A stretch of DNA of 64,000 nt from Auanema rhodensis (Eukaryota > Nematoda > Chromadorea > Rhabditida > Rhabditidae): assembly GCA_964057225.1 (NCBI GenBank), contig CAXKVF010000099.1, positions 1-64,000 on the forward strand, written 5' to 3'. The notes beneath the pieces are model-generated. The model saw only the letters and a list, made by a program, of their open reading frames with translations. It did no database searches and had not been told where the DNA came from. Positions 1 through 10,207 of the stretch are shown here, one piece after another. Position 1 is the first letter of the stretch. Each line of letters opens with the position of its first letter. Made by a program: the position numbers and the translations under genes.

Positions 1-41
1 GGACATGGGGAATCTAATTTTGAAAACCGCATCTCTTTATC

Positions 42-58
42 TTTCACGTGAAGCGAGT
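42..58 (+). other. CENP-B-box-like 17-mer (monomer positions 42-58)
   Basis: The segment TTTCACGTGAAGCGAGT aligns without gaps to the mammalian CENP-B box YTTCGTTGGAARCGGGA with 11 of 17 matches. Of the nine bases usually considered essential (TTCG, A, CGGG), seven agree; the mismatches are A for G at box position 5 and A for G at box position 15. It is present in nearly every monomer. In four monomers (starting 52096, 53504, 56144 and 60896) A56 is G, raising the core match to eight of nine. The match overlaps a palindrome and may be coincidental, and no CENP-B-like protein is known for this organism from the window. Treat it as a motif resemblance only. Confidence 0.35.
43..52. promoter_or_regulatory. 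Perfect palindrome TTCACGTGAA (G-box/E-box core)
   Basis: This is a ten-base perfect palindrome centred on CACGTG, the canonical E-box/G-box bound by many bHLH and bZIP factors. It recurs in nearly every monomer. It is destroyed in a local cluster by C45G (monomers 43824, 44880, 45056, 45408) and by C47A in monomer 35904, and its flank is altered by T44C or T43C in others. Whether any factor binds is unknown; the call is motif only. Confidence 0.5.
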
Positions 59-74
59 TACATACCAAGTGCAC

Positions 75-82
75 ATCACGTG
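75..82 (+). promoter_or_regulatory. ATCACGTG, second CACGTG; matches CDEI consensus
   Basis: This is a second CACGTG per monomer. With its two upstream bases it reads ATCACGTG, an exact match to RTCACRTG, the CDEI element bound by the bHLH protein Cbf1 at budding yeast point centromeres and by related factors at promoters. The motif is short, so the match alone proves nothing, but it is conserved in almost all units I read. Nearby variants A73C (GCCCATC) and A73T/C74T (monomer 11440) leave the core intact. Confidence 0.45.
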
Positions 83-86
83 TACA

Positions 87-106
87 TTTAATTAGCATAA
101 ATTAAA
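87..106. repeat. AT-rich inverted repeat TTTAATT...AATTAAA
   Basis: Seven-base arms at 87-93 and 100-106 flank the six-base centre AGCATA. This is the AT-rich core of the monomer. Several recurrent variants fall here: A91G, T93A, G95A, A99G, A104G and A105G/A106T. Most of them weaken the dyad, so strong selection for the hairpin is not evident. Confidence 0.6.
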
Positions 107-109
107 GTT

Positions 110-115
110 CACGTA
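110..115 (+). other. Third CACGT core, CACGTA
   Basis: TTCACGTAAA at 108-117 is a near copy of the palindrome at 43-52 (TTCACGTGAA, one base different). The three CACGT cores begin at 45, 77 and 110, so they are spaced 32 and 33 bp apart, close to three helical turns. C110T removes the core in monomers 12848 and 13552. Confidence 0.5.
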
Positions 116-125
116 AATTTCAAAG

Positions 126-140
126 TCATGGTTACCATGA
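126..140. repeat. Inverted repeat TCATGGTTACCATGA
   Basis: Arms TCATGGT (126-132) and ACCATGA (134-140) pair perfectly around a single T at 133. This is the longest near-continuous dyad in the unit. The commonest variant site of the array starts at its last base: A140C breaks the terminal T-A pair. Other alleles follow immediately at 142 (C to G) and 144 (A to T). G125T sits just outside the 5' arm and A124G next to it. Confidence 0.75.
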
Positions 141-152
141 ACCAATATCAAT

Positions 153-166
153 AAAAATTTGTTTTT
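153..166. repeat. A5/T5 dyad near the monomer end
   Basis: AAAAA (153-157) and TTTTT (162-166) flank TTTG. The A- and T-tracts may bend the DNA. AATAAA at 150-155 resembles a polyadenylation signal, but without a gene it has no evident meaning. Variants here include T152A, making a longer A run (monomers 16192, 23408, 29744), A151C (TCACTAAA monomers) and T164G (GTTGTTAG monomers). Confidence 0.45.
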
Positions 167-1056
167 AGACTAATATGGACATGGGGAATCTAATTTTGAA
201 AACCGCATCTCTTTATCTTTCACGTGAAGCGAGTTACATACCAAGTGCACATCACGTGTACATTTAATTAGCATAAATTAAAGTTCACGTAAATTTCAAA
301 GTCATGGTTACCATGAACCAATATCAATAAAAATTTGTTTTTAGACTAATCTGGACATGGGGAATCTAATTTTGAAAACCGCATCTCTTTATCTTTCACG
401 TGAAGCGAGTTACATACCAAGTGCACATCACGTGTACATTTAATTAGCATAAATTAAAGTTCACGTAAATTTCAAAGTCATGGTTACCATGAACCAATAT
501 CAATAAAAATTTGTTTTTAGACTAATATGGACATGGGGAATCTAATTTTGAAAACCGCATCTCTTTATCTTTCACGTGAAGCGAGTTACATACCAAGTGC
601 ACATCACGTGTACATTTAATTAGCATAAATTAAAGTTCACGTAAATTTCAAAGTCATGGTTACCATGAACCAATATCAATAAAAATTTGTTTTTAGACTA
701 ATATGGACATGGGGAATCTAATTTTGAAAACCGCATCTCTTTATCTTTCACGTGAAGCGAGTTACATACCAAGTGCACATCACGTGTACATTTAATTAGC
801 ATAAATTAAAGTTCACGTAAATTTCAAAGTCATGGTTACCATGAACCAATATCAATAAAAATTTGTTTTTAGACTAATATGGACATGGGGAATCTAATTT
901 TGAAAACCGCATCTCTTTATCTTTCACGTGAAGCGAGTTACATACCAAGTGCACATCACGTGTACATTTAATTAGCATAAATTAAAGTTCACGTAAATTT
1001 CAAAGTCATGGTTACCATGAACCAATATCAATAAAAATTTGTTTTTAGACTAATAT

Positions 1057-1231
1057 GGACATGGGGAATCTAATTTGAAAACCGCATCTCTTTATCTTTC
1101 ACGTGAAGCGAGTTACATACCAAGTGCACATCACGTGTACATTTAATTAGCATAAATTAAAGTTCACGTAAATTTCAAAGTCATGGTTACCATGAACCAA
1201 TATCAATAAAAATTTGTTTTTAGACTAATAT
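1057..1231 (+). repeat. Monomer 7, 175 bp (single T deletion)
   Basis: The T run at positions 18-21 is one base shorter (TAATTTGAAAA instead of TAATTTTGAAAA). This is the only net length change between 1 and 64000: the phase of unit starts shifts by one here and never again. It could be a real slippage event or a homopolymer sequencing error. Confidence 0.9.
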
Positions 1232-3519
1232 GGACATGGGGAATCTAATTTTGAAAACCGCATCTCTTTATCTTTCACGTGAAGCGAGTTACATACCAAG
1301 TGCACATCACGTGTACATTTAATTAGCATAAATTAAAGTTCACGTAAATTTCAAAGTCATGGTTACCATGAACCAATATCAATAAAAATTTGTTTTTAGA
1401 CTAATATGGACATGGGGAATCTAATTTTGAAAACCGCATCTCTTTATCTTTCACGTGAAGCGAGTTACATACCAAGTGCACATCACGTGTACATTTAATT
1501 AGCATAAATTAAAGTTCACGTAAATTTCAAAGTCATGGTTACCATGAACCAATATCAATAAAAATTTGTTTTTAGACTAATATGGACATGGGGAATCTAA
1601 TTTTGAAAACCGCATCTCTTTATCTTTCACGTGAAGCGAGTTACATACCAAGTGCACATCACGTGTACATTTAATTAGCATAAATTAAAGTTCACGTAAA
1701 TTTCAAAGTCATGGTTACCATGAACCAATATCAATAAAAATTTGTTTTTAGACTAATATGGACATGGGGAATCTAATTTTGAAAACCGCATCTCTTTATC
1801 TTTCACGTGAAGCGAGTTACATACCAAGTGCACATCACGTGTACATTTAATTAGCATAAATTAAAGTTCACGTAAATTTCAAAGTCATGGTTACCATGAA
1901 CCAATATCAATAAAAATTTGTTTTTAGACTAATATGGACATGGGGAATCTAATTTTGAAAACCGCATCTCTTTATCTTTCACGTGAAGCGAGTTACATAC
2001 CAAGTGCACATCACGTGTACATTTAATTAGCATAAATTAAAGTTCACGTAAATTTCAAAGTCATGGTTACCATGAAGCAATATCAATAAAAATTTGTTTT
2101 TAGACTAATATGGACATGGGGAATCTAATTTTGAAAACCGCATCTCTTTATCTTTCACGTGAAGCGAGTTACATACCAAGTGCACATCACGTGTACATTT
2201 AATTAGCATAAATTAAAGTTCACGTAAATTTCAAAGTCATGGTTACCATGAACCAATATCAATAAAAATTTGTTTTTAGACTAATATGGACATGGGGAAT
2301 CTAATTTTGAAAACCGCATCTCTTTATCTTTCACGTGAAGCGAGTTACATACCAAGTGCACATCACGTGTACATTTAATTAGCATAAATTAAAGTTCACG
2401 TAAATTTCAAAGTCATGGTTACCATGAACCAATATCAATAAAAATTTGTTTTTAGACTAATATGGACATGGGGAATCTAATTTTGAAAACCGCATCTCTT
2501 TATCTTTCACGTGAAGCGAGTTACATACCAAGTGCACATCACGTGTACATTTAATTAGCATAAATTAAAGTTCACGTAAATTTCAAAGTCATGGTTACCA
2601 TGAACCAATATCAATAAAAATTTGTTTTTAGACTAATATGGACATGGGGAATCTAATTTTGAAAACCGCATCTCTTTATCTTTCACGTGAAGCGAGTTAC
2701 ATACCAAGTGCACATCACGTGTACATTTAATTAGCATAAATTAAAGTTCACGTAAATTTCAAAGTCATGGTTACCATGAACCAATATCAATAAAAATTTG
2801 TTTTTAGACTAATATGGACATGGGGAATCTAATTTTGAAAACCGCATCTCTTTATCTTTCACGTGAAGCGAGTTACATACCAAGTGCACATCACGTGTAC
2901 ATTTAATTAGCATAAATTAAAGTTCACGTAAATTTCAAAGTCATGGTTACCATGCACCAATATCAATAAAAATTTGTTTTTAGACTAATATGGACATGGG
3001 GAATCTAATTTTGAAAACCGCATCTCTTTATCTTTCACGTGAAGCGAGTTACATACCAAGTGCACATCACGTGTACATTTAATTAGCATAAATTAAAGTT
3101 CACGTAAATTTCAAAGTCATGGTTACCATGAACCAATATCAATAAAAATTTGTTTTTAGACTAATATGGACATGGGGAATCTAATTTTGAAAACCGCATC
3201 TCTTTATCTTTCACGTGAAGCGAGTTACATACCAAGTGCACATCACGTGTACATTTAATTAGCATAAATTAAAGTTCACGTAAATTTCAAAGTCATGGTT
3301 ACCATGAACCAATATCAATAAAAATTTGTTTTTAGACTAATATGGACATGGGGAATCTAATTTTGAAAACCGCATCTCTTTATCTTTCACGTGAAGCGAG
3401 TTACATACCAAGTGCACATCACGTGTACATTTAATTAGCATAAATTAAAGTTCACGTAAATTTCAAAGTCATGGTTACCATGAACCAATATCAATAAAAA
3501 TTTGTTTTTAGACTAATAT

Positions 3520-4927
3520 GGACATGTGGAATCTAATTTTGAAAACCGCATCTCTTTATCTTTCACGTGAAGCGAGTTACATACCAAGTGCACATCACGT
3601 GTACATTTAATTAGCATAAATTAAAGTTCACGTAAATTTCAAAGTCATGGTTACCATGCACCAATATCAATAAAAATTTGTTTTTAGACTAATATGGACA
3701 TGGGGAATCTAATTTTGAAAACCGCATCTCTTTATTTTTCACGTGAAGCGAGTTACATACCAAGTGCACATCACGTGTACATTTAATTAGCATAAATTAA
3801 AGTTCACGTAAATTTCAAAGTCATGGTTACCATGAACCAATATCAATAAAAATTTGTTTTTAGACTAATATGGACATGGGGAATCTAATTTTGAAAACCG
3901 CATCTCTTTATCTTTCACGTGAAGCGAGTTACATACCAAGTGCACATCACGTGTACATTTAATTAGCATAAATTAAAGTTCACGTAAATTTCAAAGTCAT
4001 GGTTACCATGCACCAATATCAATAAAAATTTGTTTTTAGACTAATATGGACATGGGGAATCTAATTTTGAAAACCGCATCTCTTTATCTTTCACGTGAAG
4101 CGAGTTACATACCAAGTGCACATCACGTGTACATTTAATTAGCATAAATTAAAGTTCACGTAAATTTCAAAGTCATGGTTACCATGAACCAATATCAATA
4201 AAAATTTGTTTTTAGACTAATATGGACATGTGGAATCTAATTTTGAAAACCGCATCTCTTTATCTTTCACGTGAAGCGAGTTACATACCAAGTGCACATC
4301 ACGTGTACATTTAATTAGCATAAATTAAAGTTCACGTAAATTTCAAAGTCATGGTTACCATGCACCAATATCAATAAAAATTTGTTTTTAGACTAATATG
4401 GACATGGGGAATCTAATTTTGAAAACCGCATCTCTTTATTTTTCACGTGAAGCGAGTTACATACCAAGTGCACATCACGTGTACATTTAATTAGCATAAA
4501 TTAAAGTTCACGTAAATTTCAAAGTCATGGTTACCATGAACCTATATCAATAAAAATTTGTTTTTAGACTAATATGGACATGGGGAATCTAATTTTGAAA
4601 ACCGCATCTCTTTATCTTTCACGTGAAGCGAGTTACATACCAAGTGCACATCACGTGTACATTTAATTAGCATAAATTAAAGTTCACGTAAATTTCAAAG
4701 TCATGGTTACCATGAACCAATATCAATAAAAATTTGTTTTTAGACTAATATGGACATGGGGAATCTAATTTTGAAAACCGCATCTCTTTATCTTTCACGT
4801 GAAGCGAGTTACATACCAAGTGCACATCACGTGTACATTTAATTAGCATAAATTAAAGTTCACGTAAATTTCAAAGTCATGGTTACCATGAACCAATATC
4901 AATAAAAATTTGTTTTTAGACTAATAT
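3520..4927 (+). repeat. Tandem 4-mer pair (704-bp period)
   Basis: Monomer 3520 (G8T with A140C) and monomer 3696 (C41T) recur four units later as 4224 and 4400. Copies are 3520-4223 and 4224-4927. Only the first two monomers of each copy carry the markers: monomer 3872 has A140C but its counterpart 4576 does not, and 4400 has gained A144T. Confidence 0.7.
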
Positions 4928-5631
4928 GGACATGGGGAATCTAATTTTGAAAACCGCATCTCTTTATCTTTCACGTGAAGCGAGTTACATACCAAGTGCA
5001 CATCACGTGTACATTTAATTAGCATAAATTAAAGTTCACGTAAATTTCAAAGTCATGGTTACCATGAACCAATATCAATAAAAATTTGTTTTTAGACTAA
5101 TATGAACATGGGGAATCTAATTTTGAAAACCGCATCTCTTTATCTTTCACGTGAAGCGAGTTACATACCAAGTGCACATCACGTGTACATTTAATTAGCA
5201 TAAATTAAAGTTCACGTAAATTTCAAAGTCATGGTTACCATGAACCAATATCAATAAAAATTTGTTTTTAGACTAATATGGACATGGGGAATCTAATTTT
5301 GAAAACCGCATCTCTTTATCTTTCACGTGAAGCGAGTTACATACCAAGTGCACATCACGTGTACATTTAATTAGCATAAATTAAAGTTCACGTAAATTTC
5401 AAAGTCATGGTTACCATGAAGCAATATCAATAAAAATTTGTTTTTAGACTAATATGGACATGGGGAATCTAATTTTGAAAACCGCATCTCTTTATCTTTC
5501 ACGTGAAGCGAGTTACATACCAAGTGCACATCACGTGTACATTTAATTAGCATAAATTAAAGTTCACGTAAATTTCAAAGTCATGGTTACCATGAACCAA
5601 TATCAATAAAAATTTGTTTTTAGACTAATAT
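4928..5631 (+). repeat. Near-consensus monomers
   Basis: Four monomers with little variation: G2A in the unit starting 5104 (TATGAACATG) and C142G in the unit starting 5280. Nothing else is present. Confidence 0.85.
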
Positions 5632-7391
5632 GGACATGGGGAATCTAATTTTGAAAACCGCATCTCTTTATCTTTCACGTGAAGCGAGTTACATACCAAG
5701 TGCACATCACGTGTACATTTAGTTAGCATAAATTAAAGTTCACGTAAATTTCAAAGTCATGGTTACCATGAACCAATATCAATAAAAATTTGTTTTTAGA
5801 CTAATATGGACATGGGGAATCTAATTTTGAAAACCGCATCTCTTTATCTTTCACGTGAAGCGAGTTACATACCAAGTGCACATCACGTGTACATTTAATT
5901 AGCATAAATTAAAGTTCACGTAAATTTCAAAGTCATGGTTACCATGAACCTATATCAATAAAAATTTGTTTTTAGACTAATATGGACATGGGGAATCTAA
6001 TTTTGAAAACCGCATCTCTTTATCTTTCACGTGAAGCGAGTTACATACCAAGTGCACATCACGTGTACATTTAATTAGCATAAATTAAAGTTCACGTAAA
6101 TTTCAAAGTCATGGTTACCATGAACCAATATCAATAAAAATTTGTTTTTAGACTAATATGGACATGGGGAATCTAATTTTGAAAACCGCATCTCTTTATC
6201 TTTCACGTGAAGCGAGTTACATACCAAGTGCACATCACGTGTACATTTAGTTAGCATAAATTAAAGTTCACGTAAATTTCAAAGTCATGGTTACCATGAA
6301 CCAATATCAATAAAAATTTGTTTTTAGACTAATATGGACATGGGGAATCTAATTTTGAAAACCGCATCTCTTTATCTTTCACGTGAAGCGAGTTACATAC
6401 CAAGTGCACATCACGTGTACATTTAATTAGCATAAATTAAAGTTCACGTAAATTTCAAAGTCATGGTTACCATGAACCAATATCAATAAAAATTTGTTTT
6501 TAGACTAATATGGACATGGGGAATCTAATTTTGAAAACCGCATCTCTTTATCTTTCACGTGAAGCGAGTTACATACCAAGTGCACATCACGTGTACATTT
6601 AGTTAGCATAAATTAAAGTTCACGTAAATTTCAAAGTCATGGTTACCATGAACCAATATCAATAAAAATTTGTTTTTAGACTAATATGGACATGGGGAAT
6701 CTAATTTTGAAAACCGCATCTCTTTATCTTTCACGTGAAGCGAGTTACATACCAAGTGCACATCACGTGTACATTTAATTAGCATAAATTAAAGTTCACG
6801 TAAATTTCAAAGTCATGGTTACCATGAACCTATATCAATAAAAATTTGTTTTTAGACTAATATGGACATGGGGAATCTAATTTTGAAAACCGCATCTCTT
6901 TATCTTTCACGTGAAGCGAGTTACATACCAAGTGCACATCACGTGTACATTTAATTAGCATAAATTAAAGTTCACGTAAATTTCAAAGTCATGGTTACCA
7001 TGAACCAATATCAATAAAAATTTGTTTTTAGACTAATATGGACATGGGGAATCTAATTTTGAAAACCGCATCTCTTTATCTTTCACGTGAAGCGAGTTAC
7101 ATACCAAGTGCACATCACGTGTACATTTAGTTAGCATAAATTAAAGTTCACGTAAATTTCAAAGTCATGGTTACCATGAACCAATATCAATAAAAATTTG
7201 TTTTTAGACTAATATGGACATGGGGAATCTAATTTTGAAAACCGCATCTCTTTATCTTTCACGTGAAGCGAGTTACATACCAAGTGCACATCACGTGTAC
7301 ATTTAATTAGCATAAATTAAAGTTCACGTAAATTTCAAAGTCATGGTTACCATGAACCTATATCAATAAAAATTTGTTTTCAGACTAATAT
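5632..7391 (+). repeat. Tandem 5-mer pair (880-bp period)
   Basis: Copies 5632-6511 and 6512-7391. The ordered markers are A91G, A144T, consensus, A91G; they occur in monomers 5632, 5808, 5984, 6160 and again in 6512, 6688, 6864, 7040. The fifth monomers differ: 6336 is consensus and 7216 carries A144T with T166C (CAGAC). Confidence 0.8.
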
Positions 7392-10207
7392 GGACATGGG
7401 GAATCTAATTTTGAAAACCGCATCTCTTTATCTTTCACGTGAAGCGAGTTACATACCAAGTGCACATCACGTGTACATTTAATTAGCATAAATTAAAGTT
7501 CACGTAAATTTCAAAGTCATGGTTACCATGCACCAATATCAATAAAAATTTGTTTTTAGACTAATATGGACATGGGGAATCTAATTTTGAAAACCGCATC
7601 TCTTTATCTTTCACGTGAAGCGAGTTACATACCAAGTGCACATCACGTGTACATTTAATTAGCATAAATTAAAGTTCACGTAAATTTCAAAGTCATGGTT
7701 ACCATGAACCAATATCAATAAAAATTTGTTTTTAGACTAATATGGACATGGGGAATCTAATTTTGAAAACCGCATCTCTTTATCTTTCACGTGAAGCGAG
7801 TTACATACCAAGTGCACATCACGTGTACATTTAATTAGCATAAATTAAAGTTCACGTAAATTTCAAAGTCATGGTTACCATGAACCAATATCAATAAAAA
7901 TTTGTTTTTAGACTAATATGGACATGGGGAATCTAATTTTGAAAACCGCATCTCTTTATCTTTCACGTGAAGCGAGTTACATACCAAGTGCACATCACGT
8001 GTACATTTAATTAGCATAAATTAAAGTTCACGTAAATTTCAAAGTCATGGTTACCATGAACCAATATCAATAAAAATTTGTTTTTAGACTAATATGGACA
8101 TGGGGAATCTAATTTTGAAAACCGCATCTCTTTATCTTTCACGTGAAGCGAGTTACATACCAAGTGCACATCACGTGTACATTTAATTAGCATAAATTAA
8201 AGTTCACGTAAATTTCAAAGTCATGGTTACCATGCACCAATATCAATAAAAATTTGTTTTTAGACTAATATGGACATGGGGAATCTAATTTTGAAAACCG
8301 CATCTCTTTATCTTTCACGTGAAGCGAGTTACATACCAAGTGCACATCACGTGTACATTTAATTAGCATAAATTAAAGTTCACGTAAATTTCAAAGTCAT
8401 GGTTACCATGAACCTATATCAATAAAAATTTGTTTTTAGACTAATATGGACATGGGGAATCTAATTTTGAAAACCGCATCTCTTTATCTTTCACGTGAAG
8501 CGAGTTACATACCAAGTGCACATCACGTGTACATTTAATTAGCATAAATTAAAGTTCACGTAAATTTCAAAGTCATGGTTACCATGAACCAATATCAATA
8601 AAAATTTGTTTTTAGACTAATATGGACATGGGGAATCTAATTTTGAAAACCGCATCTCTTTATCTTTCACGTGAAGCGAGTTACATACCAAGTGCACATC
8701 ACGTGTACATTTAATTAGCATAAATTAAAGTTCACGTAAATTTCAAAGTCATGGTTACCATGAACCAATATCAATAAAAATTTGTTTTTAGACTAATATG
8801 GACATGGGGAATCTAATTTTGAAAACCGCATCTCTTTATCTTTCACGTGAAGCGAGTTACATACCAAGTGCACATCACGTGTACATTTAATTAGCATAAA
8901 TTAAAGTTCACGTAAATTTCAAAGTCATGGTTACCATGAACCAATATCAATAAAAATTTGTTTTTAGACTAATATGGACATGGGGAATCTAATTTTGAAA
9001 ACCGCATCTCTTTATCTTTCACGTGAAGCGAGTTACATACCAAGTGCACATCACGTGTACATTTAATTAGCATAAATTAAAGTTCACGTAAATTTCAAAG
9101 TCATGGTTACCATGAACCAATATCAATAAAAATTTGTTTTTAGACTAATATGGACATGGGGAATCTAATTTTGAAAACCGCATCTCTTTATCTTTCACGT
9201 GAAGCGAGTTACATACCAAGTGCACATCACGTGTACATTTAATTAGCATAAATTAAAGTTCACGTAAATTTCAAAGTCATGGTTACCATGAACCAATATC
9301 AATAAAAATTTGTTTTTAGACTAATATGGACATGGGGAATCTAATTTTGAAAACCGCATCTCTTTATCTTTCACGTGAAGCGAGTTACATACCAAGTGCA
9401 CATCACGTGTACATTTAGTTAGCATAAATTAAAGTTCACGTAAATTTCAAAGTCATGGTTACCATGAACCAATATCAATAAAAATTTGTTTTTAGACTAA
9501 TATGGACATGGGGAATCTAATTTTGAAAACCGCATCTCTTTATCTTTCACGTGAAGCGAGTTACATACCAAGTGCACATCACGTGTACATTTAATTAGCA
9601 TAAATTAAAGTTCACGTAAATTTCAAAGTCATGGTTACCATGAACCTATATCAATAAAAATTTGTTTTCAGACTAATATGGACATGGGGAATCTAATTTT
9701 GAAAACCGCATCTCTTTATCTTTCACGTGAAGCGAGTTACATACCAAGTGCACATCACGTGTACATTTAATTAGCATAAATTAAAGTTCACGTAAATTTC
9801 AAAGTCATGGTTACCATGCACCAATATCAATAAAAATTTGTTTTTAGACTAATATGGACATGGGGAATCTAATTTTGAAAACCGCATCTCTTTATCTTTC
9901 ACGTGAAGCGAGTTACATACCAAGTGCACATCACGTGTACATTTAATTAGCATAAATTAAAGTTCACGTAAATTTCAAAGTCATGGTTACCATGAACCAA
10001 TATCAATAAAAATTTGTTTTTAGACTAATATGGACATGGGGAATCTAATTTTGAAAACCGCATCTCTTTATCTTTCACGTGAAGCGAGTTACATACCAAG
10101 TGCACATCACGTGTACATTTAATTAGCATAAATTAAAGTTCACGTAAATTTCAAAGTCATGGTTACCATGAACCAATATCAATAAAAATTTGTTTTTAGA
10201 CTAATAT
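7040..10207 (+). repeat. Block duplicated 13 monomers apart (2288 bp)
   Basis: Monomers 7040 (A91G), 7216 (A144T with T-to-C in GTTTTCAGAC) and 7392 (A140C) recur in the same order as 9328, 9504 and 9680, followed on both sides by consensus-like units to about 7919 and 10207. The intervening 7920-9327 is near consensus, with A140C in the unit at 8096 and A144T in the unit at 8272. The unit at 7040 belongs at once to the 5-mer on its left, so the 13-unit copy arose after, or shares a boundary with, that 5-mer. Confidence 0.75.

Larger units (their letters stand above)
1..176 (+). repeat. Reference monomer (monomer 1), consensus-like
   Basis: This unit matches the majority base at the sites I checked and serves as coordinate reference for all variants below. 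Composition is 30 C, 26 G and 120 A+T (31.8% GC). GC is concentrated in positions 1-80 (34 of 80) and falls to 22 of 96 in positions 81-176. CpG sites are at 28-29, 47-48, 54-55, 79-80 and 112-113. Recognisable restriction palindromes are CACGTG (45-50 and 77-82), GTGCAC (69-74), TGTACA (81-86) and GGTTACC (130-136). The main polymorphic sites are 8/9, 21-22, 33, 41, 67, 105-106, 118 and 140-144. No subrepeat divides the 176 bp evenly. Confidence 0.97.
1..3519 (+). repeat. Nearly uniform segment, 20 monomers
   Basis: This is the most homogeneous stretch. Beyond the one-base deletion in monomer 7, the only differences I see are A175C near 351, C142G in monomer 1936 and A140C in monomer 2816. 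No ordered multimer can be recognised because there are too few markers. Such uniformity suggests recent amplification of one monomer type or strong homogenisation. Confidence 0.85.

Noticed and set aside
150-155. AATAAA polyadenylation signal
   Set aside because: It occurs in nearly every monomer within an AT-rich tract and is not attached to any gene.
1-176. Primate alpha satellite or Arabidopsis-type centromere repeat
   Set aside because: Unit length is 176 bp, not 171 or 178, and the sequence does not resemble what I know of either family.
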